Assembly: GCA_052246295.1 (NCBI GenBank)
Contig: JBQQCO010000001.1
Strand: one strand, 5' to 3'
From: Piscibacillus sp052246295
GTDB taxonomy: Bacteria; Bacillota; Bacilli; Bacillales; Alkalibacillaceae
DNA: 64,000 nt
Notes under the pieces: generated by a model
Database searches by the model: none
The model's input: only the letters and a program-made list of their open reading frames with translations
What the model was told of the DNA's origin: nothing
In this document: positions 16,764 to 25,063 of the stretch, one piece after another
Numbering within the stretch: position 1 is the stretch's first letter
How the letters are laid out: each line of letters opens with the position of its first letter
Made by a program: the position numbers and the translations under genes

Positions 16764-17027
16764 ATGAAACGCTTTTTACTTAGAACATTCACATTCATTA
16801 CCATTCTTATTCATTTAGTCATCTTTTATTTTTGGATTTTCGATTGGACGAAACTCGTTACGAATGTAGGGCTATCCGTCTGGGGTGGCTCTATTCTATT
16901 AGGTGCGATGTTGTATTACATTGGGCGTGGTAAAAGTAAGAGGTTTATTTTATTAACTACGCTTATGACGATTTTCCTAGCTACAATGGCATTATTTATA
17001 GAAATGATTACAACTTCGATGCCTTAG
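16764..17027 (+). CDS. Small three-helix membrane protein
   Basis: 87 residues with hydrophobic helices at about 7-27, 36-53 and 62-84 and basic loops. It follows the DUF4260 gene by 10 bases with TAGGAGTG as ribosome site, so it belongs to the same transcript. Family not recognised. Confidence 0.55.
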   Translation: MKRFLLRTFTFITILIHLVIFYFWIFDWTKLVTNVGLSVWGGSILLGAMLYYIGRGKSKRFILLTTLMTIFLATMALFIEMITTSMP

Positions 17028-17052
17028 TTAAATACTTAAAGGAGAGATTTAT

Positions 17053-17484
17053 ATGTTTATAGTTAATGTGGAAGGAGCTATTATTTACAATGAAAAATGG
17101 CTTATAATACAAAGAAGCCAAAAAGAAGAGCACGCCGGGGGATTACTATCTCTGGTTGGCGGTAAGTGTGATTTAGAAGGAGAGTCCTACGACATACTAG
17201 AACGAACCTTACATAGAGAAATTAACGAAGAAATAGGAATTGATGTCGACATACTCAACTATGTAACTAACTCATCTTTCACTACTGATACTGGTCTTAA
17301 CGTTGTAGATGTCGTTTTCTTATGCAGACATAAGTCCGGTGAACCATATGTAAAAAGCCCTGACGAAGTTGAGAGTATAAAGCAAATGACAACATCAGAG
17401 ATCCTTTCTCATCGTAAGGCACCATATTATCTAAGGAGGAATCTTCAGCTAGCGGATCAATCACTTAATTCGAATAATAAATAA
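17053..17484 (+). CDS. Nudix hydrolase
   Basis: 143 residues. The Nudix box is GGKCDLEGESYDILERTL then HREINEEIGIDV, intact (REXXEEXG). The N-terminal strand FIVNVEGAIIYNEKWLIIQRS is typical. Substrate cannot be read from sequence. AAAGGAGAG lies 8 bases before the ATG. Last gene of the plus-strand run that starts at 15336. Confidence 0.85.
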   Translation: MFIVNVEGAIIYNEKWLIIQRSQKEEHAGGLLSLVGGKCDLEGESYDILERTLHREINEEIGIDVDILNYVTNSSFTTDTGLNVVDVVFLCRHKSGEPYVKSPDEVESIKQMTTSEILSHRKAPYYLRRNLQLADQSLNSNNK

Positions 17485-17521
17485 TAGTGTTTAAATTTAA
17501 AAATATCGTAATCGTATTCCC

Positions 17522-17803
17522 TCACAGATAAAGCCATAGTATATAAGTTGCTCCAAACACATTTAATAGGGAAGCAAGCGCAAACAACGGTACATACTTC
17601 TCCTTTTTCATTTTAACCATCTCAATTGCTTGAACACCCATTAACAGACCTAGCGACCAATGCATGGCCACTTGAATTGGAGTTATAGCCATCTTGAAAA
17701 GTATTAAGAATATAAGGGATAGTGTTGCAAAAGCAATAGTTGAAATCGTTAGTATTATACGTGTAACCTTGAATGGGGAGATACTTTCACTAATTTCGAA
17801 CAT
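17522..17803 (-). CDS. DUF3953-like small membrane protein
   Basis: 93 residues, three hydrophobic helices (about 14-35, 45-60, 74-92). The length and the GLLMGVQAIEMVKMKKEK segment recall DUF3953 proteins of Bacillus, a tentative match from memory. It starts four bases after the end of the HAD gene, so the two are cotranscribed. Confidence 0.55.
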   Translation of the reverse strand: MFEISESISPFKVTRIILTISTIAFATLSLIFLILFKMAITPIQVAMHWSLGLLMGVQAIEMVKMKKEKYVPLFALASLLNVFGATYILWLYL

Positions 17804-17807
17804 TAAA

Positions 17808-18443
17808 TCACCTACTTAAGATTTTTAAAAAAAAATTCAAGAGCTCATCAAATTCTTTAATGACATAATCATATTCATCGACTTCTCCAAACCCATATGC
17901 TACATAAATAAATGGAATACCTGCGTATTTGGATGCTCTCAGATCTCCTTCTGTGTCCCCAACATAAACAGGATTCTTTAAACTATTTCTCTCAATAACC
18001 AACTTGATGTTTTCTCCTTTTGAAAGTCCAGTCCGACCCGGATTCTCATAATCTAAAAAATATCTATCTAGTTTATGGTACTTATAGAAAGCCTCAATAT
18101 ACCCTTCTTGACAGTTACTCACAATATATAACTTATATTGCTGCGATAGTGTGTCGAGTACGCTTTCCACATTTTCATATAACTGACCACCATGTTGTTC
18201 CAAATACAATGTTTCTAGATCACAACACTCTTTTAATCTCTTTTTTCTCTCGTTTTCACTTTTATACGGGAATAGAATTTTACCTATTTCTTCGATTTGA
18301 AGGCCCATTGTCCCTTTAAAATCATTTCTCGTTAAATCACCTTTCAATTGTTCATCTTGGTTAATTATTTTATTCCATGCAATTAAAACCGTATCGATGG
18401 AATTCCATAACGTGCCATCTAAATCAAAAATAATACTGTCCAT
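17808..18443 (-). CDS. HAD-family phosphatase (phosphoglycolate phosphatase-like)
   Basis: 211 residues. HAD motif I is IIFDLDGTLWNS at the N-terminus, motif II LYIVSNCQEGY near 105, motif III lysine near GLSKGENIKL, and motif IV VYVGDTEGDLRAS near 165. A helical cap lies between motifs I and II. Small-molecule phosphatase; substrate unknown. A second, separate HAD gene lies at 21504-22172. Confidence 0.85.
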   Translation of the reverse strand: MDSIIFDLDGTLWNSIDTVLIAWNKIINQDEQLKGDLTRNDFKGTMGLQIEEIGKILFPYKSENERKKRLKECCDLETLYLEQHGGQLYENVESVLDTLSQQYKLYIVSNCQEGYIEAFYKYHKLDRYFLDYENPGRTGLSKGENIKLVIERNSLKNPVYVGDTEGDLRASKYAGIPFIYVAYGFGEVDEYDYVIKEFDELLNFFLKILSR

Positions 18444-18482
18444 ATATAGCCTCCAATTACTCCAAATGATATGCTCAAAAAA

Positions 18483-18869
18483 CTATTCAGGGGCAACGAG
18501 CTCAACCTTAATTCTATCAGGATCTTCGAAATAAACAGCGTAATAGTGCTCTCCACCAGCAAATGGATGTTTATCTGGATAGAGAATCCTTATCTCCTTT
18601 TCTAATAATTTATTGGTCATTTCATCCACTTGTTGTCGTGACTTTGCATGAAAGGTTAGATGATTAAGACCTACTCGACATCTATGGTACGAGGGGGCTT
18701 TAAATCGATCTTCCACCTTAACGAAAACGATATATGTTTCTCCTAGTTTCCAACTGTGACCTTGCTCCCATTTTTGGTAAGAGCTATATCCTAATTCCTC
18801 TAGAAACCAACCCCAAAAGTCAGTTGTCTGCTTTAAATTAGAAACGTAAATTTCTATGTGGTGTAGCAA
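18483..18869 (-). CDS. VOC-family protein
   Basis: About 128 residues if started at the TTG at 18869, which has AGAAGGGGG at good distance. A longer GTG start at 18905 would place that ribosome site inside the gene. The fold signature is HHIEIYVSNLKQTTDFWGWFLEELGY and the C-terminal AVYFEDPDRIKVELVAPE. His and Glu ligands are present. This is close to the glyoxalase-like proteins of Bacillus; substrate unknown. Confidence 0.8.
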   Translation of the reverse strand: MLHHIEIYVSNLKQTTDFWGWFLEELGYSSYQKWEQGHSWKLGETYIVFVKVEDRFKAPSYHRCRVGLNHLTFHAKSRQQVDEMTNKLLEKEIRILYPDKHPFAGGEHYYAVYFEDPDRIKVELVAPE

Positions 18870-18911
18870 TAAGTAATCCCCCTTCTCTCTATATTTTATT
18901 TCCACTTAACC

Positions 18912-19172
18912 TTACTTAGTGGTTTTTTTGGCCCAAGGTACTTTATATGAGATCAAATATGCTAATGAGGCAGAAATGAACGCAATAAGCAGGGTTAATA
19001 GACTATGGTCATACCCTCTATTAATAACTGTTTCATTAGACAATGCTGCACTTGCCTCCCAGGCCTCTGATATATCAGGAGCATAAGTTAAAGTAAGAAA
19101 CATTCCTGATATAACTTGAATGATTAAAAATAACAATAGAAAACTAATAGCAAATACAAAAAAACTTTTCAT
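18912..19172 (-). CDS. Small two-helix membrane protein
   Basis: 86 residues, hydrophobic helices at about 3-29 and 56-76 and an acidic loop between (APDISEAWEAS). GGGGGG upstream supports the start. It ends just before the VOC gene and follows the Nudix gene by 12 bases. Family not recognised. Confidence 0.5.
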   Translation of the reverse strand: MKSFFVFAISFLLLFLIIQVISGMFLTLTYAPDISEAWEASAALSNETVINRGYDHSLLTLLIAFISASLAYLISYKVPWAKKTTK

Positions 19173-19184
19173 TTTTTATCCCCC

Positions 19185-19589
19185 CTAAAAGCTACGACTA
19201 ATGAAGTCTCCTTGAAACTCTATTGCATCCCTCGCTCTAATTCGCTGTATTTCACCCAATTCATCAATTGGAAACCAATCATAATCAGAGTGTTCGTGAC
19301 TAAGCTTGATTTCCTCGTCTTCAGGAAGTGAACAACGGAACATAGCAACTTGTGAGTTGTTAATACTATGATAATAAAAACCAGTTAAAGTCATAGATTG
19401 CACTTCTAAACCAAGTTCTTCACGACATTCACGATATAATGCCTCATGAATAGTTTCTCCTGGCTCAACACTACCTCCAGGAGTGCTCCAACCTTTATTT
19501 CCATAAGTACGTTTCATTAGGAGCATGTGACTTTCTGAGTTTAAGATCACGGCATGAGCCCCGAAACGATATGTATCATGGTATGCCAT
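19185..19589 (-). CDS. Nudix hydrolase
   Basis: 134 residues from the ATG at 19589 (AGAGGAA nine bases upstream). The Nudix box is GGSVEPGETIHEALY then RECREELGLEV, intact. The preceding MKRTYGNKGWSTPGG is typical of ADP-sugar or NTP-type Nudix enzymes. It overlaps no protein motif of the small gene upstream, although the extended GTG form would. Confidence 0.85.
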   Translation of the reverse strand: MAYHDTYRFGAHAVILNSESHMLLMKRTYGNKGWSTPGGSVEPGETIHEALYRECREELGLEVQSMTLTGFYYHSINNSQVAMFRCSLPEDEEIKLSHEHSDYDWFPIDELGEIQRIRARDAIEFQGDFISRSF

Positions 19590-19594
19590 TTTAA

Positions 19595-19762
19595 TCACTT
19601 CCTCTTTGTTCTCGCAAAAATTGTGTTAAGAATAAAGAAAAATCCTACCGAAGCCATAAAAAACATGATATTCGCTAAACTCGATGGATAATTTAGAAAT
19701 CCGATCATCAACAGTAAAGCGAGTAATGCAATTTGATAAGGCAATTTAAACCTATTCATCAT
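19595..19762 (-). CDS. Small membrane protein
   Basis: 55 residues if begun at the ATG at 19762 behind GAGGTAG. Two hydrophobic helices (about 9-23 and 28-48) and a basic end TRKRK-like tail. It precedes the Nudix gene closely. Family not recognised. Confidence 0.5.
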   Translation of the reverse strand: MMNRFKLPYQIALLALLLMIGFLNYPSSLANIMFFMASVGFFFILNTIFARTKRK

Positions 19763-19838
19763 TATTCTACCTCTTCCCAAGCTATCTTCAGTTATGCAGG
19801 ACATTTAAAATAGATGGAGTAACCATAATAAAGTTCCC

Positions 19839-20231
19839 TTATCGAGTGTCCCCTCGATTCTTTTGTTGAATAATGTAAAATCCCAATGCAACAAAAAGTG
19901 GAATCGATATTAGATGAATGCTTATATTTAAGATGGTGAGATTCGCCATCAAGGAATGTTCACCCCACTCTAATAATACTCGCCATGACAGCCCCAATAC
20001 GTTTAACAAAAAGATTGTAAAAAATATAGTGACTAATGAAGTTTCACTATATAAACCATAAAAGATTACAGAAGATAATACATAAATGAATATGATTAAT
20101 GCAATATACAAAAAGTCGTTTAAACTAGTAACCGGAAATGTTAAGCCCCCATACAAAATCAGCAGGGCATAATTAATAACTAAGAACATATTTCTTTTAT
20201 CAGCAATTTGGTCTAATAATGATTGATTCAT
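19839..20231 (-). CDS. Four-helix membrane protein
   Basis: 130 residues from the ATG at 20231 (AGGGGTGATG upstream). Four hydrophobic helices at about 15-35, 42-62, 67-88 and 100-122. It follows the small gene at 20255-20440. Family not recognised. Confidence 0.5.
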   Translation of the reverse strand: MNQSLLDQIADKRNMFLVINYALLILYGGLTFPVTSLNDFLYIALIIFIYVLSSVIFYGLYSETSLVTIFFTIFLLNVLGLSWRVLLEWGEHSLMANLTILNISIHLISIPLFVALGFYIIQQKNRGDTR

Positions 20232-20254
20232 TTCATCACCCCTACAATCGTGGC

Positions 20255-20440
20255 TCACCATATATTTAAGTATTCAATAAAAGCGGTAAGCGTTAATAAC
20301 AGAATTAATATAAGCATACTCACTATAACCCATGTGTAGTAATGCTTCTTCCCTATCGCAACCTTATAAATAAACATCATTAGAACAATAACTAAAGCCA
20401 CTCCACCAACGATTGGTAAGAGTAATAACCAACTCGACAT
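20255..20440 (-). CDS. Small two-helix membrane protein
   Basis: 61 residues with two hydrophobic helices (5-27 and 37-58) joined by GKKHYYT. AGGAAG upstream supports the ATG. First of several consecutive small membrane-protein genes on this strand. Confidence 0.5.
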   Translation of the reverse strand: MSSWLLLLPIVGGVALVIVLMMFIYKVAIGKKHYYTWVIVSMLILILLLTLTAFIEYLNIW

Positions 20441-20551
20441 CGAATCTTCCTAACGTTGTTGCAACCTATTTCTGAACAATAATTTGTGCAAATCACTTTT
20501 AATTTCTAGTGTTTGATTCTGATCGACTACCTCAATAATAAGTTTCTAAGC

Positions 20552-21139
20552 TTAATTTAGCTCTTTCTCATAACAACGGCATTCATGCACCCTCTTAAAC
20601 TTCGATTTAATATCATCAACCTGATCACCTGAGTAATGCGCAAAACCTTGTAATAATTTAAAGTTTGGAATTTTAGCAGTAGTTGCAGCTTCCGCTTCTT
20701 GACTACCACCTATAAAAACATGGTAGTAAGAACTAACCTGATTAAAACCTCTGCTCTTGTACCAGTTATTCACCCACTCATCGTCTCTAGTCCAAGCTTC
20801 AAGGTAATCAATTCCTCTGTTTCGACAGATTGATTCTCCTGCTTCTAATAGCTTAGTAGCAATTCCTTTTCGTTGATGGTCTGGGTGTGTGGCGATGTGC
20901 CAGATCATTCCGCCAATACCACCTACCCCGGTACAAACATCATTTTCTTTCTTTTCGTATTCAATATCTAGTAAACCCACAACCTCACCATTATTAATAG
21001 CAACCAACTCAATTGATGGGTTATTATAGATTTCTTTTTGATTTAAAACATTATCAAAATAAGCTGTATTTAAGAATGACAACACTCTACACCTTAACCA
21101 GCCCACCTCGTTGCTAGAGTTATATTCTCGGATTTCCAT
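20552..21139 (-). CDS. GNAT-family N-acetyltransferase
   Basis: 195 residues. The acetyl-CoA-binding motif A is visible as IWHIATHPDHQRKGIATKLLEAGE near residue 80-103, followed by LEAWTRDDEWVNNWYKSRGF (motif B). Substrate is unknown; such genes in Bacillaceae islands often detoxify amino-glycosides or amino acids. Its start overlaps the end of the VOC gene by one base, so it is translationally coupled to it. Confidence 0.8.
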   Translation of the reverse strand: MEIREYNSSNEVGWLRCRVLSFLNTAYFDNVLNQKEIYNNPSIELVAINNGEVVGLLDIEYEKKENDVCTGVGGIGGMIWHIATHPDHQRKGIATKLLEAGESICRNRGIDYLEAWTRDDEWVNNWYKSRGFNQVSSYYHVFIGGSQEAEAATTAKIPNFKLLQGFAHYSGDQVDDIKSKFKRVHECRCYEKELN

Positions 21140-21507
21140 TATATTAGCTCCCCTATTTCAATCCGGTTTCCATCTGGGTCATTTAAAACAGCAATCGAGC
21201 CCCAATCGAACGTTAACTTTTTATCATTAAATTGAACACCACGTTTTTCTAACTCCTCAACAGTAGATTCTAATAATTCAACATCAAATCGAATTACCGT
21301 TGGGTTTTCATTTCTTAGTTTCTCTTGATTAGAACCTACGCCCCCTTTTTCAACCATTAAGTAACCTGTCGGAAGTTCAAATTTTACAAGTGTTTCTTTT
21401 TCCATTGAAACGTTTAACTGTAGTACGTCTCTATAAAATGAAATGCATTCATTGTAGTTTTCAACAAATAGGATTAAACCAAATTCATTAAACTGCATGT
21501 TGTTCAC
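21139..21507 (-). CDS. VOC-family protein
   Basis: 122 residues. Fold signature GLILFVENYNECISFYRDVLQL at the start and LNDPDGNRIEIGELI at the end. It overlaps both neighbours by a few bases, forming the middle of a HAD-VOC-GNAT operon. Substrate unknown. Confidence 0.8.
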   Translation of the reverse strand: MNNMQFNEFGLILFVENYNECISFYRDVLQLNVSMEKETLVKFELPTGYLMVEKGGVGSNQEKLRNENPTVIRFDVELLESTVEELEKRGVQFNDKKLTFDWGSIAVLNDPDGNRIEIGELI

Positions 21508-22172
21508 TCCTCATTTATCTCTTTAAGTATTGGTGGGAGCTCATTAAGCTGATTGATCACGTAATCTGCATCAACACCAATCCACTCATCACTTTGCTTC
21601 CAACAGCTCAACATCCCTATATGGCGTGCGGCTTGAATATCTTTTTCAGGATGATCACCGACATACATACTGTCATGTGGTTTCACATTTAATTCGTTGA
21701 GTGCTTTATAGAATATTTCTGGATTCGGCTTCTTAATCCCTTCTCGCTCCGAGATTAGGATGGTGTTAAAGTATCGTTCAATTCCGAGTGCTTTAATGTT
21801 ATTCAGTTGAAACTGTTCTTTTCCGTTGGTGATGATTCCTAGTAGGTGGTTGGTGTTCACTAACTCATCTAACATGGTGGTTAAGTCTTCAAAAGGAATG
21901 CAGTGGCGCTGAAATTGAGTGATATAATCTTCAAGGAGATCTTCCCAGGTTAAGTTCGTAATGTTAAATTCATTCACTAAAACTTGATAGACTCGGTCCT
22001 TCCAGACATATCCTCGTTCATCTAGCTCTATGAATCTATTTATATATGTATCTTTTGAAATGTGGCCTAGCCATTGGTGATATAGATCATATTGGTCTTG
22101 AATAAAACTCTTAACCGACTGGTCTCGATTTAATAACGTGCCATCTAAGTCGAATAGAACTGCTTTTATCAT
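21504..22172 (-). CDS. HAD-family hydrolase
   Basis: 222 residues. HAD motif I AVLFDLDGTLLNRD, motif II GIITNGKEQF near 113, the motif III lysine in GIKKPNPEIFYKAL near 148, and motif IV MYVGDHPEKDIQAARHIG near 172. A helical cap sits after motif I. Similar to YjjG/YfnB-like nucleotide or house-cleaning phosphatases. First gene of the HAD-VOC-GNAT operon. Confidence 0.85.
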   Translation of the reverse strand: MIKAVLFDLDGTLLNRDQSVKSFIQDQYDLYHQWLGHISKDTYINRFIELDERGYVWKDRVYQVLVNEFNITNLTWEDLLEDYITQFQRHCIPFEDLTTMLDELVNTNHLLGIITNGKEQFQLNNIKALGIERYFNTILISEREGIKKPNPEIFYKALNELNVKPHDSMYVGDHPEKDIQAARHIGMLSCWKQSDEWIGVDADYVINQLNELPPILKEINEE

Positions 22173-22225
22173 TTATGTCCCCTTAATCATTCAATAATTT
22201 TCCAACTTCATTTTACCATAAAAAA

Positions 22226-22252
22226 CACGTGAACTCTCCAAGAATTCACGTG
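22226..22252 (-). terminator. Rho-independent terminator of the ATP-grasp gene
   Basis: Arms CACGTGAA and TTCACGTG enclose an 11-base loop. On the minus strand the hairpin is followed by TTTTTT. It begins seven bases after the end of the ATP-grasp gene. Confidence 0.8.
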
Positions 22253-22258
22253 CAGACT

Positions 22259-23197
22259 TTATTTAGTGTTGACTTTGTCTAACCTTGAAGCCAGCGCTTT
22301 GGCCAACTCTTTCATACCATGCATTTGGACTTTACTTTCGGCATCAGCATTATAGTTCGTATTGGTATTGATGTCGTACGTATACAACTCACCTTGTTCG
22401 TCGCGTATAAACTCAATCCCTGCAAAGTTAATACCTTGAGCTTTTAAAAACGTTTCATATTTTTCGATGATTGGGTCATCGAAATCATTCATAATCTTAA
22501 ATTTTTCTCTCGTATTTTCCGTTGTGGTGCAGAACTGGTCATCAATCGTGCACGCATCAGCTGGGCACAATTCAAAACCTTCTGATGTATCCACTCGCAC
22601 GGCGTATAAGAACTTACCGTCAATAAATTCGCACCTCGTGATGGTCGAATCAGGTGATTGAATGTACTGTTGAAGCAAGGTCACGCCATCGATTGGCTCT
22701 TCGAAGTCCGGCCCGTTGACGTACTCTTTTAACGCCTCAACACTATGGAATAGCTGAACGCCAAGTCCTTTCCCTGCACGATTATGTTTTGTTATAAACG
22801 GTTTTTCCATTTGTTCTGAGGCTTGAATTAAGCTTTCTTTTCCTACTGTAACGATGGTTTTAGGTGTTTTGATGCCATGTTGTTCTAAAGCTGTATACTG
22901 ACGAGCTTTGTTTATTTCAAGGTCAAGTGCATGAGTACCATTTAATACAGTACGACCATGGCCCTCTAGCCAAGATAATACAGCCATCGTAAGCTCTGGC
23001 GCAAACCGGTGACCTCTTGTATGAGATGATGCACTCATTCGATTATAGAATACACCTTCTGGCGGTTCTTTCGTTAAATCCACATTCCCTTCATTGATAA
23101 ACCAATCCTCGTACGGGACGTTCAGTTCATCTAATGCTTCAAGCAGTGGCTTCGTCCAATCATCATTTTCATGAATCACATATATTTTTTCACTCAT
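22259..23197 (-). CDS. RimK-like ATP-grasp ligase
   Basis: 312 residues. ATP-grasp features: KPFITKHNRAGKGLGVQLF (nucleotide-binding lysine and glycine-rich loop) near 130-150, and C-terminal FAGIEFIRDEQGELYTYDINTN, where the acidic and Asn residues bind magnesium. These enzymes join a carboxylate to an amine through an acyl phosphate. Substrate is unknown and no partner is adjacent. The N-terminal 100 residues match the domain that usually precedes ATP-grasp folds. Confidence 0.8.
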   Translation of the reverse strand: MSEKIYVIHENDDWTKPLLEALDELNVPYEDWFINEGNVDLTKEPPEGVFYNRMSASSHTRGHRFAPELTMAVLSWLEGHGRTVLNGTHALDLEINKARQYTALEQHGIKTPKTIVTVGKESLIQASEQMEKPFITKHNRAGKGLGVQLFHSVEALKEYVNGPDFEEPIDGVTLLQQYIQSPDSTITRCEFIDGKFLYAVRVDTSEGFELCPADACTIDDQFCTTTENTREKFKIMNDFDDPIIEKYETFLKAQGINFAGIEFIRDEQGELYTYDINTNTNYNADAESKVQMHGMKELAKALASRLDKVNTK

Positions 23198-23323
23198 GGT
23201 GCGCCTCCTCGATTTCTTTTAATTCCGATGTGATTACTAGTATATTAAATTATTACGCATTTTGAAAATGATTGAGCTTTTAAATTATGATTAAATATTT
23301 TAAACTATTCAGTTTATTACCTA

Positions 23324-23365
23324 TTGAGTGAGTTTAATATCTATGTTAATATGTAATTACGTAAT
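23324..23365 (+). promoter_or_regulatory. Promoter and palindrome of the AbrB/Doc pair
   Basis: TTGAGT (23324-23329), 17 bases, TAATAT (23347-23352) form a weak sigma-A promoter. The perfect palindrome ATTACGTAAT (23356-23365) lies just downstream. Antitoxins of this class usually repress their own promoter, so the palindrome is the likely operator. Confidence 0.5.
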
Positions 23366-23422
23366 AACGTATGTATAAATTAAGCAAAACTGTCGATGCT
23401 AGTTTGAAGGCAGAACAATGAA

Positions 23423-23683
23423 ATGAGTGTGATTAACTTGGCAAAGGAAAGTCGTAAGGTTGTTCAAACAGGCAACAGTTTAAGTGTTGGCTTACCCAAA
23501 TCCATTGTCGAACAATTAAACATTAAACGTGGAGATGAATTTGAAATTGATGTAAAAGATGATCAAATCATTTTAAATAAAAAGCGTAAGTGGGAAGAAG
23601 AGTTTGACAGTGAAATAGTTGAAATGCTTGCTGAAACCTTTGAAGAGCACGAAGAAGTTTTTCGCCGATTAAAGGATCGATAA
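23423..23683 (+). CDS. AbrB/MazE-type antitoxin
   Basis: 86 residues. The N-terminal swapped-hairpin DNA-binding domain is clear: SRKVVQTGNSLSVGLPKSIV, then LNIKRGDEFEIDV and IILNKKR. The acidic C-terminal tail (about 58-86) should wrap the toxin. Its stop codon is directly followed by the toxin start, so the two are coupled. Confidence 0.85.
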   Translation: MSVINLAKESRKVVQTGNSLSVGLPKSIVEQLNIKRGDEFEIDVKDDQIILNKKRKWEEEFDSEIVEMLAETFEEHEEVFRRLKDR

Positions 23684-24082
23684 ATGGGCATTTATTATTT
23701 AAGAGCCAAAGACGTTGCATTAATTCACTTTATGGTGATGAAAAGATACGGAGAAGGAGAGCAAGCAGGTATAAAAGACGATGGATTACTCGAATCAGCT
23801 ATATATCGGCCACAACAAACACTGTTTGAAGAAGATGCATATCTAACGTTATTTGAAAAAGCATCCGTTTTATTCGAATCATTAGCGCGTAATCACTGCT
23901 TTCATAACGGCAACAAGAGAACCGCTTTAGCGTCACTTGATGTTTTTCTAAAGAAGAATGGGTACAGAATCATTAGAAATGATACTGTTAACGAGGAAAT
24001 CACAGTACAAATGGCAGCAGGTGAATTAACCATTTCTGATATGACAGAATGGCTAAAAAACAACACTAAACCTTATAGTTAA
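23684..24082 (+). CDS. doc: Doc-type (death-on-curing) Fic toxin
   Basis: 132 residues. The Fic/Doc core motif HCFHNGNKRTALASLDVFL (about 72-90) matches the HxFx(D/N)GNKR pattern. Doc toxins phosphorylate elongation factor Tu and stop translation. The upstream antitoxin is AbrB-like and not Phd-like, an arrangement common in Gram-positive bacteria. No deletion or stop is seen, so the pair looks intact. Confidence 0.85.
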   Translation: MGIYYLRAKDVALIHFMVMKRYGEGEQAGIKDDGLLESAIYRPQQTLFEEDAYLTLFEKASVLFESLARNHCFHNGNKRTALASLDVFLKKNGYRIIRNDTVNEEITVQMAAGELTISDMTEWLKNNTKPYS

Positions 24083-24111
24083 AAAGACTACCATTTAACG
24101 GTAGTCTTTTT
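24081..24111 (+). terminator. Terminator of the toxin-antitoxin operon
   Basis: Arms AAAAAGACTACC (24081-24092) and GGTAGTCTTTTT (24100-24111), seven-base loop, then a short T-rich run. It overlaps the doc stop codon. Confidence 0.8.
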
Positions 24112-24185
24112 GTTTATCTCATGACAAATTTTGTGAATTTTATGATAATATGTAACACATAAATTCGTTTCTAGAAAGTTGGAGC

Positions 24186-24635
24186 ATGGTGGGAGAAGAC
24201 AAAGATGAGGACATTTCTGTGGATGAAATTGTGGCTGCTTGCCAAGCGGCACACATACACGATTTTATTATGACGTTACCAGATGGCTATCAAACCGTTA
24301 TTGGGGAGCGTGGGATTACGTTATCTGGTGGACAACAGCAGAGAATCGCTCTAGCACGGGCGATTGTTCATCAACCAGACGTACTATTATTAGATGAGGC
24401 AACGTCTGCTTTAGACCTAGAAACTGAGCGAAAAGTTCAGAACGCCTTAGATGAGCGGATGAAAAACGGTATCATGATGGTCGTTGCCCACAGGTTATCC
24501 ACAATCGAAAATGCTGATGTGATTTATGTACTGGATAACGGTAAAATCGTTGAGTATGGGTCGCACGTCGAGTTGATGAATGTTCGCGGCGTGTATGCTA
24601 AACTATATGAGCAGAATATTGATAGTGTTGGTTGA
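24186..24635 (+). pseudogene. C-terminal remnant of an ABC exporter ATPase
   Basis: 149 residues matching only the last part of an MsbA-type exporter ATPase: HDFIMTLPDGYQTVIGERG, signature LSGGQQQR, Walker B VLLLDEATSALD, H-loop VVAHRLST. The membrane domain and Walker A are absent; upstream sequence back to the doc terminator has no trace of them. It cannot bind ATP as it stands. A weak GGAG precedes the ATG, which may be fortuitous. Probably left by a deletion or rearrangement at the edge of the toxin-antitoxin insertion. Confidence 0.8.
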
Positions 24636-24645
24636 GTACCAATAT

Positions 24646-24780
24646 GTTGATCAAGTGGATAAAGTTGTTGATAAATATAGAAAACTTGTTGGTATTTTAT
24701 AAAAATATGTTGATAAAACGGTGAAACTTGTTGATAACATCGTATAACCTGTTGATAGTCTTAATAACTTGTTTATAACT
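24646..24780. repeat. 21-bp-period array A (TTGTTGATAA-type)
   Basis: The core GTTGA/GTTTA recurs at 24646, 24667, 24688, 24709, 24730, 24751 and 24771, i.e. steps of 21 (last step 20). Typical unit: acttgttgataa. Read on the other strand three units contain TTATCAACA, one base off a DnaA box. The array fills the whole gap between the ABC remnant and the next gene and has no coding potential. Confidence 0.8.
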
Positions 24781-24800
24781 AACACCAAAGGAGCGCCAAT

Positions 24801-25049
24801 ATGATTAAACTAGTGAAAAACCTTGTGGATCATGTGAAACATAATAGAATCGTGTTTACCACTGATAGTACCAAAGAGATTTCCTTCGTCAAAGCTAGAT
24901 TACGAGAAGAAGGCATCTCTTGTCGTGTGGATGGGTCAAAGACACCTAGGATGACTAAAAATAAGGTTGAATTGTATATTAAGGTGAAAGATGAGAGTTA
25001 TGATCGCGCGAAAGAATTGATTCGAGAGATGGATTTTAATAATTTATAA
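24801..25049 (+). CDS. Small DUF2007-like protein
   Basis: 82 residues, soluble. RIVFTTDSTKEISFVKARLREEGISC suggests the alpha/beta fold of DUF2007-like putative signal-transducing proteins, a weak match from memory. GGAGCG precedes the ATG. It lies between array A and a decayed kinase-like gene. Confidence 0.5.
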   Translation: MIKLVKNLVDHVKHNRIVFTTDSTKEISFVKARLREEGISCRVDGSKTPRMTKNKVELYIKVKDESYDRAKELIREMDFNNL

Positions 25050-25063
25050 GGGTATGAGTAGAT

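Noticed and set aside
24186..24635. Functional ABC ATPase
   Set aside because: No Walker A or membrane domain in this or an adjacent frame; signature and Walker B alone cannot work.
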